Of a stretch of DNA of 64,000 nt, positions 33,832 through 42,452 are shown one piece after another. The DNA lies in the NCBI RefSeq assembly GCF_002116905.1, contig NZ_CP015118.1, forward strand, positions 868,001 through 932,000. Direction: 5' to 3'. This DNA comes from Piscinibacter gummiphilus. GTDB taxonomy: Bacteria; Pseudomonadota; Gammaproteobacteria; Burkholderiales; Burkholderiaceae_C. How positions within the stretch are numbered: position 1 is the first letter of the stretch; every line of letters begins with the position of its first letter. The notes beneath the pieces were generated by a model that had not been told where the DNA came from, did no database searches, and saw only the letters and a list, made by a program, of their open reading frames with translations. A program made the translations under genes and the position numbers.

Positions 33832-34380
33832 TCAGAGCTGGATGCGCGCGCCCACGGCCGGCGCCGTGTGCTGCGTGACGGTGCGGGTGGTGCCGTCGTC
33901 CAGACGCACGGTCACCTTGTAGACGGTGGTGGCGCGGGCCTGCTTCTCGATCTCGTGGCCGGCGAAACCACCGCCGACGGCGCCGAGCACCGTCATGGCC
34001 TTCTTGCCGTTGCCGCCGCCGACCTGGTTGCCCAGCACGCCGCCCACGACACCACCGGCCACGGCGCCGACGCCGGTGCCTTCACCCTTCTGTTTGACCG
34101 CCACGACTTTCTCGACCACGCCGCAGCTGCGGCATTCGGCGGCGTCTTCCTGCACGACCGGCTTGGTCGATGCATGGTTCTTCGCGGCCTTGGCCGCGGG
34201 GGCCACGGGCGCTTCGGCGACCACGGGTTCGGGCGCCGCCTGGTTCTTCACGAGCGCGGTGGACAGGGCGCCCCCGCCCACGGCCCCCAGCACGCCGACG
34301 ATGCCGGCAATGGCCCACACGGGCAGCTTGCGGCGCGGGGCGGGCGTTTCAACATGCGAAGCAGCAACGACATCGGTCAT
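33832..34380 (-). CDS. Glycine-zipper 2TM-domain protein
   Basis: A 182-residue envelope protein. An N-terminal membrane helix (VWAIAGIVGVLGAVGGGAL) is followed by an Ala/Pro-rich linker, a CRSCG motif, then the glycine zipper (GVGAVAGGVVGGVLGNQVGG and VLGAVGGGFAGHEIE) and a C-terminal beta region (VYKVTVRLDDGTTRTV). The zipper resembles the Rickettsia 17-kDa antigen/SlyB group, which affects outer-membrane integrity. Anchored in the inner membrane here rather than as a lipoprotein. Stands alone between an amylase and an epimerase gene. Confidence 0.85.
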   Translation of the reverse strand: MTDVVAASHVETPAPRRKLPVWAIAGIVGVLGAVGGGALSTALVKNQAAPEPVVAEAPVAPAAKAAKNHASTKPVVQEDAAECRSCGVVEKVVAVKQKGEGTGVGAVAGGVVGGVLGNQVGGGNGKKAMTVLGAVGGGFAGHEIEKQARATTVYKVTVRLDDGTTRTVTQHTAPAVGARIQL

Positions 34381-34513
34381 TTCATTTCCCTCTTTTTCCT
34401 TCGTTCATCGGTGGCAGCGGCGTGTCGGCCGGTCTGCACCCACCTCCAACGCCGTCGCCAGACCCGGGGTTTACCCCGTGACGGATCGCACGATGTAACG
34501 AAGGGTTCGAGGT

Positions 34514-35506
34514 TCACGCGCGGGCAACCGACGTGCCCGGCGCCGCATCCAGGCATCCGAGGGCCTGCAGCGTCGTTCGGACGGCTTCATCCAGCGGCGT
34601 GTGCGGTTCGGCGCCGAGGAAGGCGACGAGGCGGCGGTTGTCGAGTTGCACCGGCTGTTGCCACAGGTAACGCAACTCCTGCATTTCGCGGAACACCGTG
34701 ATGAACGGCGACATCAGTCGGTACAGCCACCAGGCCGGGCGTCCGATGGTCACGCCGGGACGGCCGGCCACGCGCACGATCGCGCGGGCCATGCCGTCGC
34801 CCGCCGCGTCCCAGTGGCCGGCCATGTGGAAGGTCTCGAATGCCGCAAGGTCGGCCTCGCGTTCGATCAACCTCACCATCGTCTCCGCGACGTCGGGCAG
34901 GTAGGCCCAGGCGTGGCCCACGTCGGGATCGTTGGGGTTGGTCACCGACGTCACGGGCCGGCCCGGCTTCACGAGCGCCTGCGAGAACCAGGCGTTGCCC
35001 GGGTCGGGGCCGAAGAAGTCGCCGGCACGCACGACGAGCGACCGCACGCCGGTGGTGGCCGCCCGTGCGAGGCGCTGTTCCATCTCGACGCGGATGCGGC
35101 CCTTGCGCGTGACGGGGTGCTGCGGCGAATCCTCGCGCAGCAGCGGGAATGCGTCGGGGCCGTGGTTGTAGACGTTGCCGGGGAGCACGATGCGCGCGCC
35201 GTGCGTGCGGGCCGCGGCGATCGTGTGGTCGAGCATCGGCAGCACGAGGCGGTGCCAGTCGCGGTAGCCGGGCGGGTTCACCGCGTGCACGATCACCGAG
35301 GCCCCACGCGCGGCGGTGGACACGTCGGCCGCGTCCATCGCATCGCCGCCCACCCATTCGACCGCGAGGCCGGGCCGGCGGGCCGCGGCGGCCACCGGGT
35401 CGCGGTGCAGTGCGCGCACGCGCCAGCCGCGCTGCAGCAGGGTGCGGGCCACCTGGCCGCCGATGCCGCCAGTGGCGCCGAGGACGAGGGCTGCGGGTCG
35501 GGTCAT
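34514..35506 (-). CDS. NAD(P)-dependent epimerase/dehydratase-like protein
   Basis: A 330-residue extended/atypical SDR. The cofactor motif GATGGIGG is at the start; the usual Tyr-x-x-x-Lys is replaced in this area by NVYNHG..., so true epimerase chemistry is uncertain. Homologues are annotated as NAD-dependent epimerase or NmrA-like sensors. Two ATGs are adjacent; the second is better spaced from GGAGAG and was chosen. Divergent from a LysR gene starting about 90 bases away, which probably controls it. Confidence 0.82.
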   Translation of the reverse strand: MTRPAALVLGATGGIGGQVARTLLQRGWRVRALHRDPVAAAARRPGLAVEWVGGDAMDAADVSTAARGASVIVHAVNPPGYRDWHRLVLPMLDHTIAAARTHGARIVLPGNVYNHGPDAFPLLREDSPQHPVTRKGRIRVEMEQRLARAATTGVRSLVVRAGDFFGPDPGNAWFSQALVKPGRPVTSVTNPNDPDVGHAWAYLPDVAETMVRLIEREADLAAFETFHMAGHWDAAGDGMARAIVRVAGRPGVTIGRPAWWLYRLMSPFITVFREMQELRYLWQQPVQLDNRRLVAFLGAEPHTPLDEAVRTTLQALGCLDAAPGTSVARA

Positions 35507-35599
35507 CATTCTCTCCAGTCGTTGTCGATGGGCAGACTGTCGGCGCGAGCGGCACGGCGCACAATTGCCCATCGCCGCATGGCCGCTATAGAAAATCGC

Positions 35600-36496
35600 A
35601 TGGCCCTCCCCGAAGAACCGTCCTGGGACCTGTACCGCACGTTGCTGGCCGTGCTGGAGGAGGGCTCGCTTTCGGGCGCGGCCCGCCAGCTCGGCATGAC
35701 CCAGCCCACGGTGGGCCGCCAGGTGGAGACGCTGGAGCGCCTGCTGGGCGTGCCGCTGTTCACCCGCTCGCAGCTGGGCCTCGCGCCCACCGACGCGGCC
35801 CGGGTGCTGCGGCCTCATGCCGAGCAGCTGCGCGCGGCGGCCGCGGCGCTGTCGCGTGCCGTCGGCGGGTCGGCCGACGAGGTGCGGGGCTCGGTGCGCA
35901 TCACCGCCGCCGAGGTGATCGGCATCGAGGTGCTGCCGCCCATCCTCGCGTCGCTGCGCGACGCCCACCCCGGACTCGAACTGGAGCTGGTGCTGTCCGA
36001 CCGCGTGCAGAACCTGCTGCAGCGCGAGGCCGACATCGCCGTGCGCATGGTGCAGCCCACGCAGGACGCGCTGGTGGTGAAACGGGTGGGCCGCATCGGC
36101 CTCGGCCTGCACGCGCGGGCCGACTACCTCGCGCGCCGCGGCACGCCGGCGACGATGGCCGACCTCGACGGCCACGCGCTGATCGGCTTCGACACCGAAG
36201 CCCCGTTCATCCGGCTGATGCAGGAAGACCTGCCCGTGCACCGCGGCATGTTCTCGCTGCGCACCGACAGCAACCTCGCCCAGCTCGCGGCCATCCGGGC
36301 CGGGTTCGGCATCGGCTTCTGCCAGAACGCGCTGGCGCGGCGCAGCGGCGACGTGGTGCGCGTGCTGGCCGACCACGTCGCGCTGCACCTCGAGACCTGC
36401 ATCGTGATGCACGAGGACCTGCGCGACGTGCGGCGCTACCGGGTCGTGTTCGACGCGCTGGTGGAGGGCCTGTCCCGTCACGTGGACGTCACGTAA
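35600..36496 (+). CDS. LysR-family transcriptional regulator
   Basis: A 298-residue LTTR. The HTH is EGSLSGAARQLGMTQPTVGR, then LERLLGVPLFTRSQLG. The effector domain runs from about 90 to the end. TTGCCC and TATAGA, 16-17 bases apart, precede the ATG at 35600 so closely that a leaderless transcript is possible; an ATG seven codons earlier (35579) is the alternative. Divergent from the epimerase-like gene, its probable target. Effector unknown. Confidence 0.9.
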   Translation: MALPEEPSWDLYRTLLAVLEEGSLSGAARQLGMTQPTVGRQVETLERLLGVPLFTRSQLGLAPTDAARVLRPHAEQLRAAAAALSRAVGGSADEVRGSVRITAAEVIGIEVLPPILASLRDAHPGLELELVLSDRVQNLLQREADIAVRMVQPTQDALVVKRVGRIGLGLHARADYLARRGTPATMADLDGHALIGFDTEAPFIRLMQEDLPVHRGMFSLRTDSNLAQLAAIRAGFGIGFCQNALARRSGDVVRVLADHVALHLETCIVMHEDLRDVRRYRVVFDALVEGLSRHVDVT

Positions 36497-36579
36497 ATAA
36501 TCTTTACGCGATGCACGGCGCGTGACAGAATCGCGCTTCCGCATCCGGGGTGGATGCGGTTCCATCCCGCTCCCGCATC

Positions 36580-37965
36580 GTGAACGACACCACCCGCAAA
36601 GTCGCCATCCCCGGCCTGATCGCGCTCGCCTGGCCCATCTTCATCGAGCAGGCCCTGCACATCCTGACGGGTGTGGTCGACACCTTCATGGTCAGCCACG
36701 TGTCCGACGACGCGGTGGCCGCGCTCGGCACCGCGTGGCAGATCGTGGTGCTGTTCCTGATCGTGTTCAGCTTCTTCTCGATCGGTGCGTCGGTGGTCAT
36801 CACCCACCACCTGGGCGCGAACGACCGCGAGGGCGCCGACCGCATCGCCGCCACGGCCGTGGGCACGAACACGTGGATCGGGCTGGTCGTGAGCCTGGCG
36901 GTTTGGTTCTTCGCCGAACCCATGCTGCGGCTGATGCAGCTGTCCGAGCCGCTGCTGGTGCACGCGGTGCCATTCCTGCACTGGATGGGCGGCACGCTGT
37001 TCCTCGAGGCCATGAACTTCGCGCTGTCGGCCGTGCTGCGCTCGCACGGCCACACGCGCGAGGTGATGATCGTCACGCTCGGCCAGAACCTGCTCAACTT
37101 CGCGGGCAACGCCGTGCTGCTGTTCGGGCTGTTCGGCGCGCCGAAGATGGGGGTGCTGGGGGTCGCGCTGTCCACGGTGTTCAGCCGCTTCGTCGCCTGC
37201 ATCGCGCTGTGGATCCTGGTGGAGCACCACACGCACCTGAAGATCCGGATCAGCGACTTCCTGACGTTCCAGCGCGAGCGCCTGTCCCGCATCCTGCACA
37301 TCGGCCTGCCGGCGGCCGGCGAGAACATCAGCTGGTGGGCCGCCTTCATGGTGATCACCGCGTTCACGGCCCGCATGGGCGACACCACGCTCGCCACGCA
37401 GTCGTACACGATGCAGATCGCGATGGTGATGATGCTGTGCAGCCTGTCCATCGGCCTGGCCACCGAGATCCTGATCGGCCGCCTCGTGGGCGCCGGCCGG
37501 TTCGAGGACGCCTACGCCGAGTGCATGCGCAGCCTGCGCATCGGCCTCGTGGTGACCATGGGCGTGGCCATCACGTTCGCGATCCTCGCGCCGTACATCC
37601 TCGGCCTGTTCACGAAGGACCCGGAGATCATCGCCACCGGCTCGATGCTGCTGCGCCTCGGCCTGCTGCTGGAACCCGCGCGTGCGTTCAACCTGATCGT
37701 CATCAACAGCCTGCGGGCCGCGGGCGACGCACGGTTCCCGCTGTACGCGGGGCTGCTGTCGCAGTGGTGCATCATGGCCTTCTGCGGCTGGCTGTTCGGC
37801 ACGTTCTTCGGGCTGGGCCTCGTGGGCGTGTGGTGCGCGTTCCTGATCGACGAATGGCTGCGCGGCCTCGCGATGCTGCACCGCTGGCGCAAGCGCCGGT
37901 GGCTGAAGTACGCACTGCGCATGCGGGCCGAGGCGACGGCCGCGGCCCCGGCCACCGCGGCGTGA
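36580..37965 (+). CDS. MATE-family efflux transporter
   Basis: A 461-residue, 12-helix multidrug/toxin extrusion protein. IALAWPIFIEQALHIL is the first helix; DTFMVSHVSDDAVAALG and the repeat-half signature GLPAAGENISWW are typical of the NorM/DinF fold. Start uncertain: GTG at 36580 places the Met just before the conserved N terminus; GTG at 36550 is possible and neither has a clear ribosome site. Expected to use a proton or sodium gradient to export cationic drugs. Downstream of a LysR gene but with its own 80-base leader. Confidence 0.9.
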   Translation: MNDTTRKVAIPGLIALAWPIFIEQALHILTGVVDTFMVSHVSDDAVAALGTAWQIVVLFLIVFSFFSIGASVVITHHLGANDREGADRIAATAVGTNTWIGLVVSLAVWFFAEPMLRLMQLSEPLLVHAVPFLHWMGGTLFLEAMNFALSAVLRSHGHTREVMIVTLGQNLLNFAGNAVLLFGLFGAPKMGVLGVALSTVFSRFVACIALWILVEHHTHLKIRISDFLTFQRERLSRILHIGLPAAGENISWWAAFMVITAFTARMGDTTLATQSYTMQIAMVMMLCSLSIGLATEILIGRLVGAGRFEDAYAECMRSLRIGLVVTMGVAITFAILAPYILGLFTKDPEIIATGSMLLRLGLLLEPARAFNLIVINSLRAAGDARFPLYAGLLSQWCIMAFCGWLFGTFFGLGLVGVWCAFLIDEWLRGLAMLHRWRKRRWLKYALRMRAEATAAAPATAA

Positions 37966-37966
37966 T

Positions 37967-38926
37967 CTACAAGGAGGCCATGGCCGCGCGCGTGCGCGCC
38001 GCCTGGGCCTCGATCCATTCGCAAAAGCGCCGCGCGTCCTCGGACAGCTGCGCCGGCGCCGGCTTCACCAGCCAGTAGCCGAACGGCGAGGCCATGCGCC
38101 GGCCCGGGAACACCTCGACGAGTTCGCCGCGCACGGTGGCGTCGATGGTCATCGCGAGCCGCGCCATCGCGATGCCCTGGCCCGCGAGCGCGGCCTGCAC
38201 CTGCTGGTGCGTGTAGTTGAAGAAGAGCCAGCGCCGCGGCTCCAGGTCGGGCTCGCCCTGCTCGGCCAGCCAGCGCTGCCAGCTGACGAACTCCTGGCTG
38301 CCGCGCGGGTTGTCCTCCTCCATCAGCGTGTGGCCCGCGAGGTCGCGCGGGTGCGTGAGCGGCGGGCCGGTGCGCTGGGCGCGTTCGAGCAGCAGCGGGC
38401 TCACCACCGGCGTCACGATCTCGTCGAACATGGGCACCGCATGCGGCGTGATCTGTTCGGGACGGCAGTAGCGCAGCGCGACGTCCACCTCGCCGCTGTC
38501 GTTGCCGTCGGGGTCGACGATGTTGTCGGTGGCGCTGACGCGGATGTCGATCTCCGGGTGGGCGTGCTGGAACTCCTCGAGCCGCGGGATCAGCCACAGC
38601 GTGGCGAACGACGCGAAGGTGCTGACACTCACCACCCGCCGGCCGCGCGCCTGGCGCACCTGCCGCACCGCGCCGTCGAGGCGTTCGAGGAACGGGTCCA
38701 CCGCGCGCAGCAGCATGTGGCCGGCCTGCGTGAGTTCCACCTTGCGCGTGCCGCGCAGGAACACGACCGCGCCGAGGTCGTCCTCCAGGGCCTGGATCTG
38801 CCGGCTGATGGCCGACTGCGTCAGGAACAGTTCGTCGGCCGCGGCCCGGAAACTCAGGTGCCGGGCGACGGCCTCGAACGCACGGACGGGCCCCACCCCG
38901 AGCGGCCGGCGGCGTACGTTATTCAT
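37967..38926 (-). CDS. LysR-family regulator, GcvA-like
   Basis: A 319-residue LTTR. Start LGVGPVRAFEAVARHLSFRA and the HTH AADELFLTQSAISRQIQALE are of the GcvA subgroup. The ligand domain includes VDVALRYCRPEQ. It is divergent from a DUF2917 gene, an arrangement repeated across Burkholderiales that suggests control of that gene. Only one base separates its stop from the MATE stop region, a tight convergent junction. Confidence 0.91.
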   Translation of the reverse strand: MNNVRRRPLGVGPVRAFEAVARHLSFRAAADELFLTQSAISRQIQALEDDLGAVVFLRGTRKVELTQAGHMLLRAVDPFLERLDGAVRQVRQARGRRVVSVSTFASFATLWLIPRLEEFQHAHPEIDIRVSATDNIVDPDGNDSGEVDVALRYCRPEQITPHAVPMFDEIVTPVVSPLLLERAQRTGPPLTHPRDLAGHTLMEEDNPRGSQEFVSWQRWLAEQGEPDLEPRRWLFFNYTHQQVQAALAGQGIAMARLAMTIDATVRGELVEVFPGRRMASPFGYWLVKPAPAQLSEDARRFCEWIEAQAARTRAAMASL

Positions 38927-38960
38927 GAGCAGAACGAGATAATCGGGTGCGGGCAACTCA

Positions 38961-38990
38961 TTGGACGCATCAGGGGCTCCCCTCTAAGCT
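38961..38990 (+). promoter_or_regulatory. Candidate promoter of the DUF2917 gene
   Basis: TTGGAC and TAAGCT, 18 bases apart, lie 32 bases before the DUF2917 start in the divergent interval with the LysR gene. Match to sigma-70 boxes is fair only. Confidence 0.35.
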
Positions 38991-39021
38991 TCGCTTCATT
39001 CCAGTGTAGATGGAGAAAGTC

Positions 39022-39381
39022 ATGAGCGGACAACTGATGAGCAGGACGCAATCTCGGCGCGACGCCCTGTGGACGCTCGCCCCCGGCGAAGCGCTGCGCC
39101 TGACCGTGGGCCCCGGCCCCCGCCAGCTGCGGGTGGTGGAGGGGTGGCTGTGGTTGACGACCGAGGGCACGCGCGAGCAGCCGGCCGAGGACGTCTGGCT
39201 GCTGCCGGGCGAACCGATGGAACTGCCCGCCGGCAGCGAGTGGGTGGTGGAAGCCCGGGCGACGGGCCGATTCCAGCTGCTGGTGCCGCCGCAGCCCCGT
39301 CCGTGGCGGGCGTGGCAGGCACGCATCACGTGGTGGCTGCGCGGCTTCCGCCCGGCGCCGCCCCGCGGGCTGCGCGCCTGA
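39022..39381 (+). CDS. DUF2917-domain protein
   Basis: A 119-residue protein. The central part (WTLAPGEALRLTVGPG, LRVVEGWLWLTTEG, EDVWLLPGEPMELPAG) is the DUF2917 beta-rich cupin-like fold, in which a tryptophan-laden core may bind a small ligand. The basic, tryptophan-rich tail WRAWQARITWWLRG could touch a membrane. GGAG six bases before the ATG supports this start over one four codons earlier. Divergent from the GcvA-like regulator. No biochemical role is known for the family. Confidence 0.82.
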   Translation: MSGQLMSRTQSRRDALWTLAPGEALRLTVGPGPRQLRVVEGWLWLTTEGTREQPAEDVWLLPGEPMELPAGSEWVVEARATGRFQLLVPPQPRPWRAWQARITWWLRGFRPAPPRGLRA

Positions 39382-39388
39382 GCGCCGC

Positions 39389-40129
39389 TCAGGCGTCGCG
39401 CGCCACGTAGCGCCGCCAGGCGCCCTCGGGCTGCGACAGCCGGTCGGCCACCACCGACAGCACCTTCGGGTTCCACGGCAGGCCCATGTGGCTGCCGTCC
39501 ACCTCGACGTTCTCGGCCATGCGGCCCCGCTGCAGCACGCAGGCCTGCCAGGCCACCACGCCGTCGCTGCGGCTGTAGACCGACGTGGTGGGCACGCCGG
39601 GCGTGGTGCGCAGCCGGGCGGACAGCTCGGCGTCCACCGACGGCGCCTGGCCGTTCATCGTGTGGTACAGCCAGCCGACGTTGGTCTCGTGGCCCGAGCC
39701 GGCGAAGGGCGTGCCGAGCGTGACCACCTGGCGCACGGCGCCGGGCACGATCTTCGCGATCTCGCGAGCGTAGATGCCGCCCAGGCTCCAGCCCACGAGG
39801 CTGGCGCGCCGTCCATGTTCGCTGGAGACGGATTCGACGTGGCGGGCCAGGCCGCCCAGCCATTCGTCGATGTGCCCCTGGGGGCCCGTGTTGAACCCCA
39901 GTTCCCAGTCGAACACCGCGTAGCCCAGCCTCTCGCAGCAGTCGCGCAGCGGCGCGATGGCCCGCCGGTCGGTGGCGAGTCCGGGGAAAAAGACGACCGG
40001 GTGGCCGTCGCCGGCCTGCAGCCGCGACCGGTCCATCAGGTGCATGCCGGCGAACTCGAAGGCCGCGCGCAGCGGTTCCATGCCCAGCAGGCCGAGTGAA
40101 GGCGGGAAGGGCAGGAAGGCGGTGCTCAT
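39389..40129 (-). CDS. Alpha/beta-hydrolase (lipase-like)
   Basis: A 246-residue alpha/beta-hydrolase. The nucleophile elbow is GWSLGG; VVFFPGLATD supplies the oxyanion strand and the closing histidine is likely GSHMGLPWNP. TLGTPFAGSGHE resembles PGAP1/lipase-type folds. Start chosen at MSTAFLP; the longer frame lacks similarity. A lone gene in a short space between DUF2917 and the GH3 gene. Ester substrate unknown. Confidence 0.86.
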   Translation of the reverse strand: MSTAFLPFPPSLGLLGMEPLRAAFEFAGMHLMDRSRLQAGDGHPVVFFPGLATDRRAIAPLRDCCERLGYAVFDWELGFNTGPQGHIDEWLGGLARHVESVSSEHGRRASLVGWSLGGIYAREIAKIVPGAVRQVVTLGTPFAGSGHETNVGWLYHTMNGQAPSVDAELSARLRTTPGVPTTSVYSRSDGVVAWQACVLQRGRMAENVEVDGSHMGLPWNPKVLSVVADRLSQPEGAWRRYVARDA

Positions 40130-40217
40130 GGGGGGTCCTCTCCGTGATGATCGTTCTGTCTGCATGATGCGGTGGCACCGCGACGGCTCGCAATGCCTCC
40201 GACGGATGATTCGCCGG

Positions 40218-42449
40218 TCAGCGTTCGCCTACGTGATGCAACGTAGGGCCCTCCAGCATGAATCCTGCCTGCTGTCCCGCGCCCGCCGATGGTGCGATCC
40301 AGATGTCGAAGGCGCCCGGTTCGGCCACCCACTGGCCTTCGGGCCCGATGAAACGCAGGTCGCTGCGGTCGAGGCGGAACGTGATGGTGGCGGACGCGCC
40401 CGCGGCCAGCGGCACGCGGCGGAACGCCTTCAGCTCGCGCACCGGACGGGTGACCGATGCCACGCGGTCGTGCACGTACAGCTGCACCGTTTCGACCGTG
40501 TCGCGCGCCCCGCGGTTCGTGATGCGCGCGGTGACGGTGAGCACGCCGTTCCACGGCAGGCGGGCCGGGCTCACCGACACGTCCTCGTAGACGACGTCGC
40601 CGTAGCCGAGGCCGTGGCCGAAGGGGTAGAGCGGTGTGTGGGGCGAGTCGAGGTAACGGGTGGTGTAGAACGCCTCGGGCCGGGACGGCACGACGGGGCG
40701 CCCGGTGGGCTTGTGCGCGTAGTGGTACGGCACCTGCCCGGACTCGCGCGGGAAGCTGACCGGCAGGCGGCCGGTGGGGCCCGTGTCGCCGAACAGCACG
40801 TCGGCCACCGCGTGGCCGGTTTCGCTGCCGAGGAACCAGGTGACGGCGACGGCCTGCGCGTCGCGCACGGCGCCCTGCAGCGCGAGCGCGCGGCCGGTGC
40901 GCAACAGCACCACCACCGGCTTGCCGGTGGCGGCCACGGCCTCGGCCAGGGCCTGCTGCGCGGGCGGCAGGCCGATGCCGGTGCGCGAGCGGGCCTCGCC
41001 CGACTGCGCCTCGGTTTCACCCAGCGCGAGCAGCACCACGTCGGCGCGCCGCGCCGCCGCGACGGCCGGCGCGATGTCGGTGCCCGGCACCACGAGCAGG
41101 TCGGACGGCCGCGCCATCGCCGCGCGCAGGCCCTCGGCCAGGCCCACCGGCGGGCGCGGGCCGGGGAACAGCGTCCAGGGGCCGTTCAGGTCGGCGGGGC
41201 CGCCCGTGAATGGGCCGACGAGCGCGATGCGCCGGCCGACCTTCGGCAGCGGCAGCAGCGCGCCGTCGTTCTTCAGCAGCACGATGGACCGGGCGGCGGC
41301 CTCGCGGGCGAGGGCGCGGTGCTCGGGCCAGTCCGTGCGCTCGGGCGCGTCGAGCCCGCGCATCGGGTCGTCGAACAGGCCCAGCCGCTGCTTGAGCCGC
41401 AGCACCCGCCGCACCGCGTCGTCGAGCCGGGCCAGGGGCACCTCGCCCGAGGCCACCAGCGCGGGCAGGTGGTCGCGGTACAGCCCGCTCTGCATGCTGA
41501 TGTCGGTGCCGGCGAGGAAAGACAGGCGCGTGGCCTCGCGCGCGTCGGCGGCCACGCCGTGGGCGATGAGTTCCTCGTCGGCGGTGTAGTCGGACACCAC
41601 CACGCCCGGGAACTTCCATTCGCCGCGCAGCACCTGGCCCAGCAGCCAGGGGTTCGCGTTCGACGGCACGCCGGCGATCTCGTTGAAGGAGGTCATCACA
41701 GCGAGCGCGCCCGCGTCGAGGCCGGCCTCGAACGGCGGCAGGTACACCTCGCGCAGCGTGCGTTCGGACAGGTCCACCGTGTTGTAGTCGAGGCCGCCCT
41801 CGGCCGCGCCGTAGGCCGCGAAGTGCTTGACGGTGGCGGCCATCGCATCGGGTCGCGACAGGTCCGCGCCCTGGAAGCCGCGCACGCGCGCGGCCGCGAA
41901 GCGGCGGCCGAGGAACACGTCCTCCCCCGCGCCTTCGACGCCGCGGCCCCAGCGGGCGTCGCGGGCGATGTCGACCATGGGGGCGAAGGTCCAGCGGAAA
42001 CCGTCGGCCGCGGCCTCGACCGCGGCAGCGCGGGCCGTGCGTTCGGCGAGGTCGGGGTCCCAGCTGGCGGCCTCGGCCAGCGGCACCGGGAACGTCGTTC
42101 GGAAGCCGTGGATCACGTCGGCCGCGAACAGCAGCGGGATGCCCAGGCGCGACTCGGTCACCGCGATGCGCTGCGCCTCACGCTTGCCCGCGAGGCCCTG
42201 GCCGTTGAAGAAGCCGGTGATGCGGCCGGCGCGCAGGTCGGCCCGCTGTTCCTCCGCACTCGGCTGCCGGGTCTCGGGGTTGGCGATCGTGCCCGCGGCG
42301 ACGGGGGCGAACAGGCTCAGCTGGCCCACCTTCTCCTCGACGGTCATGCGGGCGAGCAACGTCTCCACGAAGTCCGTGGGGGCCGGCGCGGCGGAGACGA
42401 GGGTGCACGCGAGCACCGGCAACGCGAACAGCAGGCCGCGCCGCCGCAT
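40218..42449 (-). CDS. bglX: Glycoside hydrolase family 3 beta-glucosidase
   Basis: A 743-residue secreted glycosidase of the BglX type. A signal peptide (RRRGLLFALPVLACTLVSAA) leads to the GH3 N-domain (VGQLSLF, KHFAAYGAAEGG, nucleophile Asp in VVVSDYTAD), the GH3 C-domain and a final fibronectin-III-like domain (VTARITNRGARDTVETVQLY). Removes terminal glucose from beta-glucans or cellobiose in the periplasm. It starts three bases after the stop of a sensor kinase, an unusual pairing that suggests co-expression. The start is clear. Confidence 0.93.
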   Translation of the reverse strand: MRRRGLLFALPVLACTLVSAAPAPTDFVETLLARMTVEEKVGQLSLFAPVAAGTIANPETRQPSAEEQRADLRAGRITGFFNGQGLAGKREAQRIAVTESRLGIPLLFAADVIHGFRTTFPVPLAEAASWDPDLAERTARAAAVEAAADGFRWTFAPMVDIARDARWGRGVEGAGEDVFLGRRFAAARVRGFQGADLSRPDAMAATVKHFAAYGAAEGGLDYNTVDLSERTLREVYLPPFEAGLDAGALAVMTSFNEIAGVPSNANPWLLGQVLRGEWKFPGVVVSDYTADEELIAHGVAADAREATRLSFLAGTDISMQSGLYRDHLPALVASGEVPLARLDDAVRRVLRLKQRLGLFDDPMRGLDAPERTDWPEHRALAREAAARSIVLLKNDGALLPLPKVGRRIALVGPFTGGPADLNGPWTLFPGPRPPVGLAEGLRAAMARPSDLLVVPGTDIAPAVAAARRADVVLLALGETEAQSGEARSRTGIGLPPAQQALAEAVAATGKPVVVLLRTGRALALQGAVRDAQAVAVTWFLGSETGHAVADVLFGDTGPTGRLPVSFPRESGQVPYHYAHKPTGRPVVPSRPEAFYTTRYLDSPHTPLYPFGHGLGYGDVVYEDVSVSPARLPWNGVLTVTARITNRGARDTVETVQLYVHDRVASVTRPVRELKAFRRVPLAAGASATITFRLDRSDLRFIGPEGQWVAEPGAFDIWIAPSAGAGQQAGFMLEGPTLHHVGER

Positions 42450-42452
42450 GGG